From: Ruminococcus sp. AF41-9
GTDB lineage: Bacteria > Bacillota > Clostridia > Lachnospirales > Lachnospiraceae
NCBI RefSeq assembly: GCF_003477525.1
Contig: NZ_QUDO01000008.1
Coordinates: 1 to 64,000 of the forward strand
Reading direction: 5' to 3'
DNA: 64,000 nucleotides
Made by a program: the position numbers and the translations under genes. The notes beneath the pieces are model-generated. The model had not been told where the DNA came from. It was given only the letters and a program-made list of their open reading frames with translations, and ran no database searches. Of the stretch, positions 52,802-60,658 are shown piece after piece; position 1 is the first letter of the stretch; every line of letters starts with the position of its first letter.

Positions 52802-54400
52802 TTGAAACCAGAGAACAACAAAAAACTGAAAGAAAAGAAAAACTGGATCCTGTTACTGTTAAAGAAGATCGCCAAGCTGCTCTTTAACAGGATATTTTAT
52901 GTAGCAGTTGCCATTCTTGTCCAGTTTGGATGGATCATGATGATGGTAATGCGTCTGGCAACTTTTTCAAAGTATGTGGACGTACTGCTTAAGCTTGTAG
53001 GAATTGTGATCGTATTATGGATTCTGAATAAAGAAATAAATCCATCGTACAAGCTGGCCTGGACGATTCTGATCCTGGTTCTGCCGATCCTTGGAGTGGT
53101 TTTGTATCTTGTATTCGGACGTTCCAGAATTGCTGCGATCATGCAGCAGCATTTTGAACAGAGGATTGAGGAAAGCAGGGACTATCTGCAAGTCCGGCCT
53201 GAGACAAGAGAGAGGCTGGAAAAGATGGACCCGTCAGCGGCAAATCAGTCCAGGTATATTTCGGATATTTCCAGATTTCCGGTTCATGAGAATACGACAG
53301 CGGAGTATTTTCAGGTTGGAGATGATATGTTTCCGGTGCTGGTGCGGGAGCTGAAACAGGCGAAGAAATATATTTTTATTGAATATTTTATTATCAATGA
53401 CGGTATAATGTGGCAGACGATTCTGCATATTCTTGGGAAAAAGGCTGCTGAGGGAGTGGATGTCCGGCTGATCTATGATGGTTTTGGATGTCTGACGACT
53501 CTGCCTCATAAGTATTATGAAGAACTTCGAAAGAAGGGGATTGCCTGTCAGGTGTTTAATCCGTTCCGGCCATTGCTGAATATCATCCAGAATAACCGTG
53601 ATCACAGGAAGCTGTGTATTATAGATGGCTGGGTTGGATTTACCGGTGGGATCAATCTGGCGGATGAATATATTAATCAGAAGGAGCGCTTCGGGCACTG
53701 GAAAGATACAGCCGTGATGCTTAAAGGTGAGGCGGTCTGGAATATGACTGCTATGTTTCTTCATATGTGGGCGGTGGTGAGCCGGTCAGATGAAAGTATT
53801 GATTATGAGACTTATTTTCCTCACAGATATCATGGAGAAGAATTTGAAAGTGATGGATTTATTCAGCCGTTTTGTGATACTCCGCTGGATGAAGAAATCG
53901 TCGGTGAGGATGTTTATCTGAATATCATAAATAAAGCAAAGGATTATGTTTATATCTGTACGCCTTATCTGATCATTGATAATGAGATGATGACAGCGTT
54001 GTGTCTGGCTGCCAAGAGTGGCGTGGATGTGCGGATTATGACGCCGGGGATTCCAGATAAGAAGCTGGTGTTTCTTCTGACACAGTCTTATTATAAGCAG
54101 CTGCTGGAAGCCGGGGTAAAGGTTTATGAGTATCAGCCGGGATTTCTGCATGCGAAGTCGTTTGTGTGTGATGATGAGATCGGAGTGGTCGGTACGATCA
54201 ATCTGGATTACAGGAGTCTGTATCTGCATTTTGAGGATGGTGTGTGGATTTATAAGAACCGGGTGATCCAGGATATCAAGGATGATTTTGTGCAGACAAT
54301 GGAGTATTGTCATCAGGTTGACCTGGATTTCTGTCTGAACAGGAGTCTTGGGGTGCGGATGATGCAGAATATTTTCAGGGTGTTTGCACCGATGCTGTAG
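52802..54400 (+). CDS. cls: Cardiolipin synthase
   Basis: A 532-residue membrane protein. Two N-terminal hydrophobic helices (LFNRIFYVAVAILVQFGWIM, and LAWTILILVLPILGVVLYLV). Two phospholipase-D catalytic HKD motifs: HRKLCIIDGWVGFTGGINLA and HAKSFVCDDEIGVVGTINLD. It joins two phosphatidylglycerols (from PgsA) to cardiolipin. The start is TTG at 52802 with GGAAGGAAG upstream; no ATG gives a better N-terminus. A tandem repeat follows the stop. Confidence 0.93.
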   Translation: MKPENNKKLKEKKNWILLLLKKIAKLLFNRIFYVAVAILVQFGWIMMMVMRLATFSKYVDVLLKLVGIVIVLWILNKEINPSYKLAWTILILVLPILGVVLYLVFGRSRIAAIMQQHFEQRIEESRDYLQVRPETRERLEKMDPSAANQSRYISDISRFPVHENTTAEYFQVGDDMFPVLVRELKQAKKYIFIEYFIINDGIMWQTILHILGKKAAEGVDVRLIYDGFGCLTTLPHKYYEELRKKGIACQVFNPFRPLLNIIQNNRDHRKLCIIDGWVGFTGGINLADEYINQKERFGHWKDTAVMLKGEAVWNMTAMFLHMWAVVSRSDESIDYETYFPHRYHGEEFESDGFIQPFCDTPLDEEIVGEDVYLNIINKAKDYVYICTPYLIIDNEMMTALCLAAKSGVDVRIMTPGIPDKKLVFLLTQSYYKQLLEAGVKVYEYQPGFLHAKSFVCDDEIGVVGTINLDYRSLYLHFEDGVWIYKNRVIQDIKDDFVQTMEYCHQVDLDFCLNRSLGVRMMQNIFRVFAPML

Positions 54401-54474
54401 GCAGGATATAAATGCGGGCAGAATATAAATACAGATAGAATATAAATGCAGGCAGAATTAAATATAGGCAGAAT
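54401..54474 (+). repeat. 17-bp tandem repeat just after the cls stop
   Basis: About four units of the form GCAGAATATAAATGCAG, starting 1 base after the cls stop and decaying to the right (GCAGAATTAAATATAG, GCAGAATG). Confidence 0.65.
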
Positions 54475-54483
54475 GTTAAGGGT

Positions 54484-54530
54484 AGATGTAATGTATTGAT
54501 GAGAAGAGGTGTACATTACATCTATTTTTA
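54484..54530 (+). terminator. Terminator after cls
   Basis: AGATGTAATGTA pairs perfectly (12 bp) with TACATTACATCT, followed by ATTTTTATG. Confidence 0.75.
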
Positions 54531-54657
54531 TGTGATCAAAATGAGAAAAACAGGAAGACTGTATTTGCAGATTATCTTTCAGTAACCGGAGATGCAGGCA
54601 TATTTTTTTAAAGATGCTTTTATAATAGAGTAGAATATATCTGCCGGAGTGGGAAAG

Positions 54658-55881
54658 ATGGCAAAAAAGTGGATTTCATTGATATGTGTTTGGGTAATGG
54701 TGGTTATGATATTTCTGATGCCGTTAACAGTCAGGACGGTCGGGGCGCAGAGTGATTCTGGAAATGAAGCTGTACAGGAGGAGGAAAGCCAGCAGACAGG
54801 AAATGCAGATCTGATTCAGGCACCTTCCGGGGTGTTGATGGAGGCTCAGACAGGGACGGTGATTTTTGGGAAGGATAAGGATACCAGGCGGAGTCCGGCG
54901 AGCATTACGAAGATTATGACTTTGATTCTGATTTTTGACGCGCTGGAAAAGGGAAGTCTGAAGATGGATGATACCGTCATAACCAGTGCCTATGCGAAAT
55001 CTATGGGCGGTTCGCAGGTTTTTCTGGAAGAGGGAGAGACGCAGACGGTTGAGACGATGATCAAGTGTATTGTGGTTGCTTCGGGGAATGATGCGAGTGT
55101 GGCGATGGCTGAGCATATCTGCGGGAGTGAGCAGGAGTTTGTGCGGCATATGAATGAGCGGGCAGCGGGGCTTGGAATGAAGAATACGAATTTTGAGGAC
55201 TGCTGTGGGCTGACGGATTCTGCAAATCATTATACGACAGCGGAGGATATTGCGATCATGAGCCGGGAGCTGATCACGAAGTATCCGAAGATTTTGGAGT
55301 ATTCGTCAATCTGGATGGAGAATATTACGCATGTGACCAGGCAGGGGAGCAAGGAGTTTGGGCTGACGAATACGAATAAGCTGCTGCGCAGTTATGAGGG
55401 GTGCGTGGGGCTTAAGACGGGGAGTACCAGTCTGGCGAAGTATTGTCTCAGTGCGGTGGCGCAGAGGAATGGGATTACGCTGATCGCGGTGGTGATGGCG
55501 GCACCGGATTATAAGGTGCGGTTTAAGGATGCGGCGGCGATGCTGAATTATGGGTTTTCGAGGTGCAGTCTTTACATAGATGAGAGGATGCAGGAATTGC
55601 CGGAGGTTCCGGTGAAGAGGGGGAAGGAGAAAGCAGTTTCGCTGGTTTATGAGGAGCAGTTTCGGTATCTGGATGTGAGTGGGGGGAATATTGGGAAGGT
55701 GGAGAAGAAGCTGAGGATTCACCGGGAAGTGGAGGCACCGGTGGAGGAGGGGAGTCAGGCGGGGGAGATGATTTATTCGGCTGATGGGAAGGAACTTGGG
55801 AGAGTGCGGGTTCTTTATGCGAGAAGTGTGGGGAAAGTGACGTATCTGGACTGTCTTAAGGATATAGTAGAGAGTTTGTAA
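54658..55881 (+). CDS. D-alanyl-D-alanine carboxypeptidase (S11, DacF-like)
   Basis: A 407-residue penicillin-binding protein that trims D-Ala from peptidoglycan. Signal peptide MAKKWISLICVWVMVVMIFL. Catalytic motifs: S-x-x-K as SITK (Ser82, Lys85), SGN near residue 142 and KTG near residue 253. A C-terminal beta-rich S11 domain follows. The start at 54658 has GGAG nine bases upstream; the earlier GTG at 54649 is less likely. A second such enzyme is at 60.7 kb. G-rich codon use (GGG, GCG) rises toward its 3' end. Confidence 0.92.
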   Translation: MAKKWISLICVWVMVVMIFLMPLTVRTVGAQSDSGNEAVQEEESQQTGNADLIQAPSGVLMEAQTGTVIFGKDKDTRRSPASITKIMTLILIFDALEKGSLKMDDTVITSAYAKSMGGSQVFLEEGETQTVETMIKCIVVASGNDASVAMAEHICGSEQEFVRHMNERAAGLGMKNTNFEDCCGLTDSANHYTTAEDIAIMSRELITKYPKILEYSSIWMENITHVTRQGSKEFGLTNTNKLLRSYEGCVGLKTGSTSLAKYCLSAVAQRNGITLIAVVMAAPDYKVRFKDAAAMLNYGFSRCSLYIDERMQELPEVPVKRGKEKAVSLVYEEQFRYLDVSGGNIGKVEKKLRIHREVEAPVEEGSQAGEMIYSADGKELGRVRVLYARSVGKVTYLDCLKDIVESL

Positions 55882-55898
55882 ATAAGAGTACGAGGGAC

Positions 55899-55992
55899 GC
55901 TCAGAAACATATTTTATTTTGTGTGCGGTTTCGGGGTCTAAGAATATCTAAGACCCCTGCAAATGCACACAAAATAAAATATGTTTCTGAGC
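55899..55992. repeat. Palindrome family R3, short form
   Basis: A perfect 28-bp inverted repeat (55899-55926 with 55965-55992) with a second perfect stem GGGGTCT/AGACCCC inside. It shares the loop-side sequence GTGTGCGGTTTCGGG and CTGCAAATGCACAC with the element at 13125-13331. The outer arms differ in sequence from that copy yet remain self-complementary. It lies 17 bases after the dac stop and could also stop transcription on either strand, but no T-run follows. Confidence 0.85.
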
Positions 55993-56066
55993 TGATACTG
56001 AAAGTTGTAATGTCCTTTTTGCGCTCACATTTTTTGGAAAAAAATTTTGGCCTTTTCTTATAATTT

Positions 56067-56096
56067 TTGACAAAAGATACCGGTTGGTTGTATAAT
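56067..56096 (+). promoter_or_regulatory. Promoter of the molybdopterin-binding protein gene
   Basis: TTGACA at 56067-56072 and TATAAT at 56091-56096, 18 bases apart, about 55 bases before the start. Confidence 0.7.
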
Positions 56097-56156
56097 AAAA
56101 CCCAAATGGGTATTGAGGGCAATAAAAATAAAAACAGATAAAGGAAGGTATTTACT

Positions 56157-57191
56157 ATGAAGGAAATACGCACAGAGGACGCAGTAGGACAGGTTCTGTG
56201 TCATGATATTACACAGATTATCAAGGATGTAAAAAAGGGAGTTCTTTTTAAAAAAGGGCATGTGATAAGAGAAGAAGATATTCCGCTGTTACTTTCAGTA
56301 GGAAAGGAACATTTATATGTATGGGAGAAGAAGGAAGGGATTCTTCATGAAAATGAAGGTGCAGAGATTCTTTATGAGATCTGTGCCGGAGATTCTGATG
56401 CCATGCATGGTTCTGATATTAAAGAGGGAAAGATTGAACTGATCGCAGATATTGATGGTGTTCTGAAGATTCGCAGGGATGTGCTTGTGGCAGTGAATTC
56501 TCTGGGTGAAATGATGATCGCCTCACGTCATGGAGATTTTCCGGTGAAGAAGGGGGATAAGCTGGCAGGTACCAGAATTATTCCTCTGGTAATTGAGAAG
56601 GAAAAGATGGATCGTGCCAGAGAGGTGGCAGGAGATCAGCCGATTTTCTCTATTCTTCCTTATAAGAAGAAAAAGGTGGGTATCGTGACGACCGGAAGTG
56701 AAGTGCAGAAGGGATTGATTAAGGATACATTTACTCCTGTGCTGAAGGATAAATTTGCCAGATTTCCGTCTGAGATTCTGGGACAGACGATGCCGGGAGA
56801 TGATATGGAGCAGATCACCGCGGATATCCTGAAGTTTATTGAGGATGGTGCTGATGTGGTTGTATGCAGTGGTGGTATGAGTGTGGACCCTGACGACAGA
56901 ACGCCGGGAGCGATCAAGGCCACAGGAACGAGAATTGTTTCTTATGGTGCACCGGTTCTTCCGGGAGCGATGATGCTGGTTTCTTATTATGAGAAAGATG
57001 GAAAGCAGATTCCAATCCTTGGACTGCCAGGATGTGTTATGTATGCGAAGAGTACGATTTTTGACCTGCTTCTTCCGAGACTGATGGCAGATGATGAGAT
57101 TACAGCAGATGAGATTAATCATCTGGGAGAGGGCGGACTCTGTCTGAACTGTGATGTCTGTACCTTCCCAAATTGTGGATTTGGAAAATAA
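56157..57191 (+). CDS. Orphan MoeA-like molybdopterin-binding protein with C-terminal Cys cluster
   Basis: A 344-residue protein. The middle and C-terminal parts match the MoCF/MoeA molybdopterin-binding domain (VGIVTTGSEVQKGLIKD, VVVCSGGMSVDPDDRTPGA, LPGAMMLVSYY, ILGLPGCVMYAKSTIFDLLL). The N-terminal half is MoeA-like but short, and the last residues carry C-x2-C-x2-C-x4-C (CLNCDVCTFPNC), which could bind an iron-sulfur cluster or zinc. No moaA, moaE or molybdo-enzyme gene is nearby. It might instead be one of the MoCF proteins used for other cofactors. A strong AAGGAAGG lies upstream. Confidence 0.8.
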   Translation: MKEIRTEDAVGQVLCHDITQIIKDVKKGVLFKKGHVIREEDIPLLLSVGKEHLYVWEKKEGILHENEGAEILYEICAGDSDAMHGSDIKEGKIELIADIDGVLKIRRDVLVAVNSLGEMMIASRHGDFPVKKGDKLAGTRIIPLVIEKEKMDRAREVAGDQPIFSILPYKKKKVGIVTTGSEVQKGLIKDTFTPVLKDKFARFPSEILGQTMPGDDMEQITADILKFIEDGADVVVCSGGMSVDPDDRTPGAIKATGTRIVSYGAPVLPGAMMLVSYYEKDGKQIPILGLPGCVMYAKSTIFDLLLPRLMADDEITADEINHLGEGGLCLNCDVCTFPNCGFGK

Positions 57192-57194
57192 AAG

Positions 57195-57233
57195 TTGAGT
57201 TGCGTGGTGAAGCGGATACTTTTATTTGTCTGA
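57195..57233 (+). repeat. Palindromic repeat family R2, copy c (degenerate)
   Basis: TGAGTTGCGTGGTGAAGCGG, then ATACTTTTATTTGTCTGAT aligns with the 39772 copy (GTGGTGAAGCAGATGCTTTT, then ATCCGCCTGAC). It begins directly after the stop of the previous gene. Confidence 0.5.
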
Positions 57234-57286
57234 TAATGTGATGTGTACTGACTGGTAATAATAAATAATGAATAAGGGAAAAATGC

Positions 57287-58090
57287 ATGAAAAGATTCAA
57301 AACTGTACATTATACGGTTCATTCAGATAAAATAAAGGATGCCAGAGGAGTCAGATTTGCAGTACTGGCGGATCTTCACGGTGTGGAGTTTGGTCCTGAT
57401 AATAAAAGACTTATTGAGGCGATTGATAAATATAGACCGGATGGGATCCTTGTTGCAGGGGATTTGATCGTGAGGAATGATCGTAAGACTATGGAAACGG
57501 CGGCATTTCTTTTGAAACAGTTTGTCCGGCAGTATCCGGTTTATTATGTGCTGGGAAATCATGAGTATAAGGTGTACAGAAGTAATCCCGAAGAGAATGA
57601 AATGGCAGAGGATTATCAGGAATATGAGAGGGAATTGAGAGCAGCAGGAGTTCATATGCTGCATAATGAGTCCGGTGAACTGTGGATTGGGAAAAACCGT
57701 GTGGTTGTTCACGGGCTGGAAATTCCTTTGATTTATTATAAGAAGCCATTTTCTCCGAAGCTTCATATAGAAGAAGTTCGGGAGCTGATCGGGGAGCCGG
57801 AGGGGGATTCGCTGAATGTTCTGCTGGCACATAGTCCAAAGTATGGAAATACTTATTTTGACTGGGGTGCGGATCTGATTCTGAGTGGTCATTATCATGG
57901 AGGGATTGTAAGGTTTGGCAGGCGCAGAGGTTTGCTTTCTCCGCAGCTGCAGCCATTTCCGGCGTTTTGCTGTGGGGATTTTCACAAGGGAAATCAGCAT
58001 ATGCTGGTGAGTGCAGGGATTGGAGAACATACGATTCCTGTAAGGATTCATAATCCAAGGGAGTTGCTGATCGTAGATGTCAGGCGGTAA
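57287..58090 (+). CDS. Metallophosphoesterase, calcineurin-like
   Basis: A 267-residue calcineurin-like phosphoesterase. Metal motifs: AVLADLHGVEFG (D-x-H), GDLIVRND (G-D), GNHEYK (G-N-H-E), LLAHSPK, and SGHYHGGIVRFG (G-H-x-H). No signal peptide or membrane helix is clear; the substrate is unknown. Homologs include YkuE/YaeI-like proteins, which often act on lipid or wall intermediates. It precedes scpA by 34 bases. Confidence 0.88.
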   Translation: MKRFKTVHYTVHSDKIKDARGVRFAVLADLHGVEFGPDNKRLIEAIDKYRPDGILVAGDLIVRNDRKTMETAAFLLKQFVRQYPVYYVLGNHEYKVYRSNPEENEMAEDYQEYERELRAAGVHMLHNESGELWIGKNRVVVHGLEIPLIYYKKPFSPKLHIEEVRELIGEPEGDSLNVLLAHSPKYGNTYFDWGADLILSGHYHGGIVRFGRRRGLLSPQLQPFPAFCCGDFHKGNQHMLVSAGIGEHTIPVRIHNPRELLIVDVRR

Positions 58091-58124
58091 CATGAAATAT
58101 ATTTGAAAGGGAAAGTACGGCACT

Positions 58125-58913
58125 ATGGGTATTCCGGTAAAGCTGGGAGTGTTTGAGGGTCCTTTGGATCTGTTGTTGCATCTGATTGAGAAAAATAAAA
58201 TAGATATTTATGATATTCCGATCGTGGAGATTACGGATCAGTATATGGAATATATTCATGCCATGGAGCGGGAAGACCTGGGGATCATGAGTGAGTTTAT
58301 GGTTATGGCGGCTACGCTTCTGGATATCAAGTGCAGGATGCTTCTTCCGAAGGAAGTTAATGAGGAAGGCGAGGAAGAGGACCCGAGAGCGGAACTGGTG
58401 GAGAAGCTTCTGGAATATAAGATGTATAAATTTATGTCTTATGAACTGAAGGATAAGATGGATGAGGCTGCCAATGTGTTTTTTAAGGAGGCAACGATTC
58501 CGGAGGAGGTTTCGCAGTACAAGGAGCCTGTGGACCCGCGGGAACTGCTGGTGGGGATGACGCTGGAGAAGCTGAATGCGATCTATAAATCTGTGATTCG
58601 GAGGCAGGAGGATAAGATTGACCCGATCCGAAGTAAATTTGGTACGATTGAGAAGGAGGAGGTCAGTCTGTCGGATAAGATGCTGGAGGTCCGGGAGTTT
58701 GCGAGAGAGCACAGGAAGTTTAGTTTCAGGAATCTTCTGGAGCGCCAGTGTTCGAAGGTGCAGGTGATCGTTACGTTTCTGTCGATTCTGGAGTTGATGA
58801 AAATGGGTCATATTCATGTGCAGCAGGAGGAGTTGTTTGATGATATTTCAATTGAGGTGCAGACAGATCCGGAAAGCTGGAAGAATCTGACAGAGTTTGC
58901 AGAGGAAGGATAA
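58125..58913 (+). CDS. scpA: Segregation and condensation protein ScpA
   Basis: A 262-residue kleisin that bridges the SMC heads. N-terminal FEGPLDLLLHLIEKNKIDIY is the hallmark, and the C-terminal winged helix (VQVIVTFLSILELMKMGHI) ends near residue 240. It is followed by scpB after 99 bases, and its partner SMC is at 7.2 kb. Confidence 0.95.
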   Translation: MGIPVKLGVFEGPLDLLLHLIEKNKIDIYDIPIVEITDQYMEYIHAMEREDLGIMSEFMVMAATLLDIKCRMLLPKEVNEEGEEEDPRAELVEKLLEYKMYKFMSYELKDKMDEAANVFFKEATIPEEVSQYKEPVDPRELLVGMTLEKLNAIYKSVIRRQEDKIDPIRSKFGTIEKEEVSLSDKMLEVREFAREHRKFSFRNLLERQCSKVQVIVTFLSILELMKMGHIHVQQEELFDDISIEVQTDPESWKNLTEFAEEG

Positions 58914-59012
58914 ACAGTGCCTGGTGTATGGCGGGAGCCGGGTTTTGCGGTGACACTGTATCGGATGTGAAACAGCAGGATAAGAAGAAAGAGGAAAGGG
59001 CAGGAATGACGA

Positions 59013-59582
59013 GTGAAGATTAAGGAGACAGAAGCAGCGATAGAAGCCATTCTTTTTGCCATGGGAGATTCTGTGGAATTGTCGCAGATTGCGAAGGCGA
59101 TTGGTGTGGATGAGAGTACAACAGAGAAGATGCTCCATAATATGATGGATCGTTATCAGGAAGAGAACAGAGGAATTCAGATCATTGAGCTGGAACATTC
59201 TTTTCAGATGTGTACGAAAAAGAAGTATTATGAATATCTGGTCAATATTGCCCTGCATCCGCAGAAGCCTGTGCTTACGGATGTTATGCTGGAGACGCTT
59301 TCGATCATTGCCTATAAGCAGCCTGTGACGAAGGCGGAGATTGAGAAAATCCGTGGGGTGAAATGTGACCATGCCATTAATAAGCTGGTGGAGTACAGCC
59401 TGATCCGGGAGCTGGGAAGGCTGGATGCACCGGGGCGTCCGATCTTGTTTGGGACGACGGAGGAATTTCTGAGGTGCTTTGGCGTTCAGGATCTGGATGA
59501 ACTGCCGGTGCCTGATCCGGTTCAGATGGAAGATTTTAAGGCTGAGGCAGAGGAAGAGATTCAGCTTAAACTGGATGTATAA
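59013..59582 (+). CDS. scpB: Segregation and condensation protein ScpB
   Basis: A 189-residue winged-helix protein of the SMC complex. It starts with GTG at 59013 (V-K-I-K-E-T-E-A-A-I-E-A-I-L-F-A), with AGGA at 59002-59005; a stop codon lies just upstream in frame, so no earlier start exists. Family segments KPVLTDVMLETLSIIAYKQP and RGVKCDHAINKL are present. A five-codon frame (ATG at 59006) overlaps the ribosome site. Confidence 0.93.
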   Translation: MKIKETEAAIEAILFAMGDSVELSQIAKAIGVDESTTEKMLHNMMDRYQEENRGIQIIELEHSFQMCTKKKYYEYLVNIALHPQKPVLTDVMLETLSIIAYKQPVTKAEIEKIRGVKCDHAINKLVEYSLIRELGRLDAPGRPILFGTTEEFLRCFGVQDLDELPVPDPVQMEDFKAEAEEEIQLKLDV

Positions 59583-59728
59583 CAAAATGTAGACGACTTT
59601 GCAGGTGGAGTATCCTTTGGTTTTGGAATTGTTATGGAAATGCGTGAGAGGATCGCTATAGTTATCGTGTTTTGGGTAATTGCTGTTATGATGAGACGGA
59701 AGGATGTACAGGAAGGAGAAAGTGAGTT

Positions 59729-60523
59729 ATGCCAACCACATATGCACATGATTTATTTGGAAAAGAGGTATACAGGAGACTGCCGGCGGATATGAAGGCT
59801 GTGATCCGCAGACATGGGGAGCTTTACAGGATCGGGCTGCATGGGCCGGATATTCTGTTTTACTATATGGTGTCCAAGAATCCGGTTTCTCAGTTCGGAG
59901 TGCAGATGCATAAAGAGAAGGCGAAGGCGTTTTTTGAAGAGGGAATGCACCAGGTCAGACGGAATAAGGATGAGGCTCTTCTTGTATATCTTCTTGGTTT
60001 TGGATGTCATTATATGCTGGATTCTGCGTGTCATTCTTATGTGAATCAGATGGCAGATGAGGGTGTGGTGCCGCATATTGTGCTGGAGAAGGAGTTTGAT
60101 CGTGTTCTTATGGAAGAGACGGGAAAAGATCCGGATCATTATTATCCTGCCTGTGGGATCTTGCCGAAGATGAAATATGCCAGAATAATCCACAGGGCGA
60201 TTCCGCTGGTGCGTACGGGGAATATTTTTATTTCTCTGAAGATGATGAAGTTTCTTACGAATTTTATGGTGTGCGATGACCATGGAAGGAAGAGAAGAAT
60301 TGTGGGAAAATGTCTCAGTTTTGGTGGAAAGTCCATAGGCTCTATGATTGAGCATTTTATGACGGAGGGGCCGGTTGCTGAAGCAGAGAAGCCGATGCCA
60401 AAGCTGAAGGAACTTTATGAAGATGCGATTCCGGAAACTGTGGAGTATCTGAAGGAGCTGTATACTTTGAGAGAAGGAAGCTACCGTCTGAGTGCCAGAT
60501 GGAACAGAACTTATAATGGTTAA
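59729..60523 (+). CDS. Zinc-dependent phospholipase C-like protein
   Basis: A 264-residue protein of the zinc-dependent phospholipase C fold (PF00882 type). N-terminal PTTYAHDLFGKEVYRRLP (His7 as metal ligand), GLHGPDILFYY, and the helical metal-ligand pattern LLVYLLGFGCHYMLDSACHS, then H-x3-E-x-E (HIVLEKEFDR). No signal peptide; the typical export signal of secreted enzymes is absent, so it is probably intracellular or otherwise not a toxin. The real substrate is unknown. AAGGAGAAAG lies upstream. It is separated by 146 bases from scpB and precedes dacB-like genes. Confidence 0.85.
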   Translation: MPTTYAHDLFGKEVYRRLPADMKAVIRRHGELYRIGLHGPDILFYYMVSKNPVSQFGVQMHKEKAKAFFEEGMHQVRRNKDEALLVYLLGFGCHYMLDSACHSYVNQMADEGVVPHIVLEKEFDRVLMEETGKDPDHYYPACGILPKMKYARIIHRAIPLVRTGNIFISLKMMKFLTNFMVCDDHGRKRRIVGKCLSFGGKSIGSMIEHFMTEGPVAEAEKPMPKLKELYEDAIPETVEYLKELYTLREGSYRLSARWNRTYNG

Positions 60524-60574
60524 TTTTAACCGAATCAGGCAAGGAGCGAGGAGAATGCTTTGATCTGATTGAGT
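60522..60574 (+). repeat. Palindromic repeat family R2, copy d
   Basis: TTTTAACCGAATCAGGCAAG starts directly after the stop of the preceding gene and continues GAGCGAGGAGAATGCTTTGA, ending in ATCTGATTGAG. The first 20 bases match the 39772 copy almost exactly. Confidence 0.65.
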
Positions 60575-60658
60575 AACAGACATATTTCGGACATGCAGGC
60601 ATAGATTATTTTATAGGACATATGGAATGTAAAAAATCTGGTGCCTGTGAGGTGGAGT

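Noticed and set aside
56157..57191. Naming this gene moeA
   Set aside because: The MoeA-like part is short and the C-terminal Cys cluster is unusual; the symbol would imply a proven pathway role.
59634..59795. A 53-codon frame after scpB with a hydrophobic stretch (AIVIVFWVIAVMM)
   Set aside because: It lacks a ribosome site, runs 67 bases into the next gene and reads on from the scpB frame after its stop. Probably not a gene, though a lost downstream part of scpB cannot be excluded.
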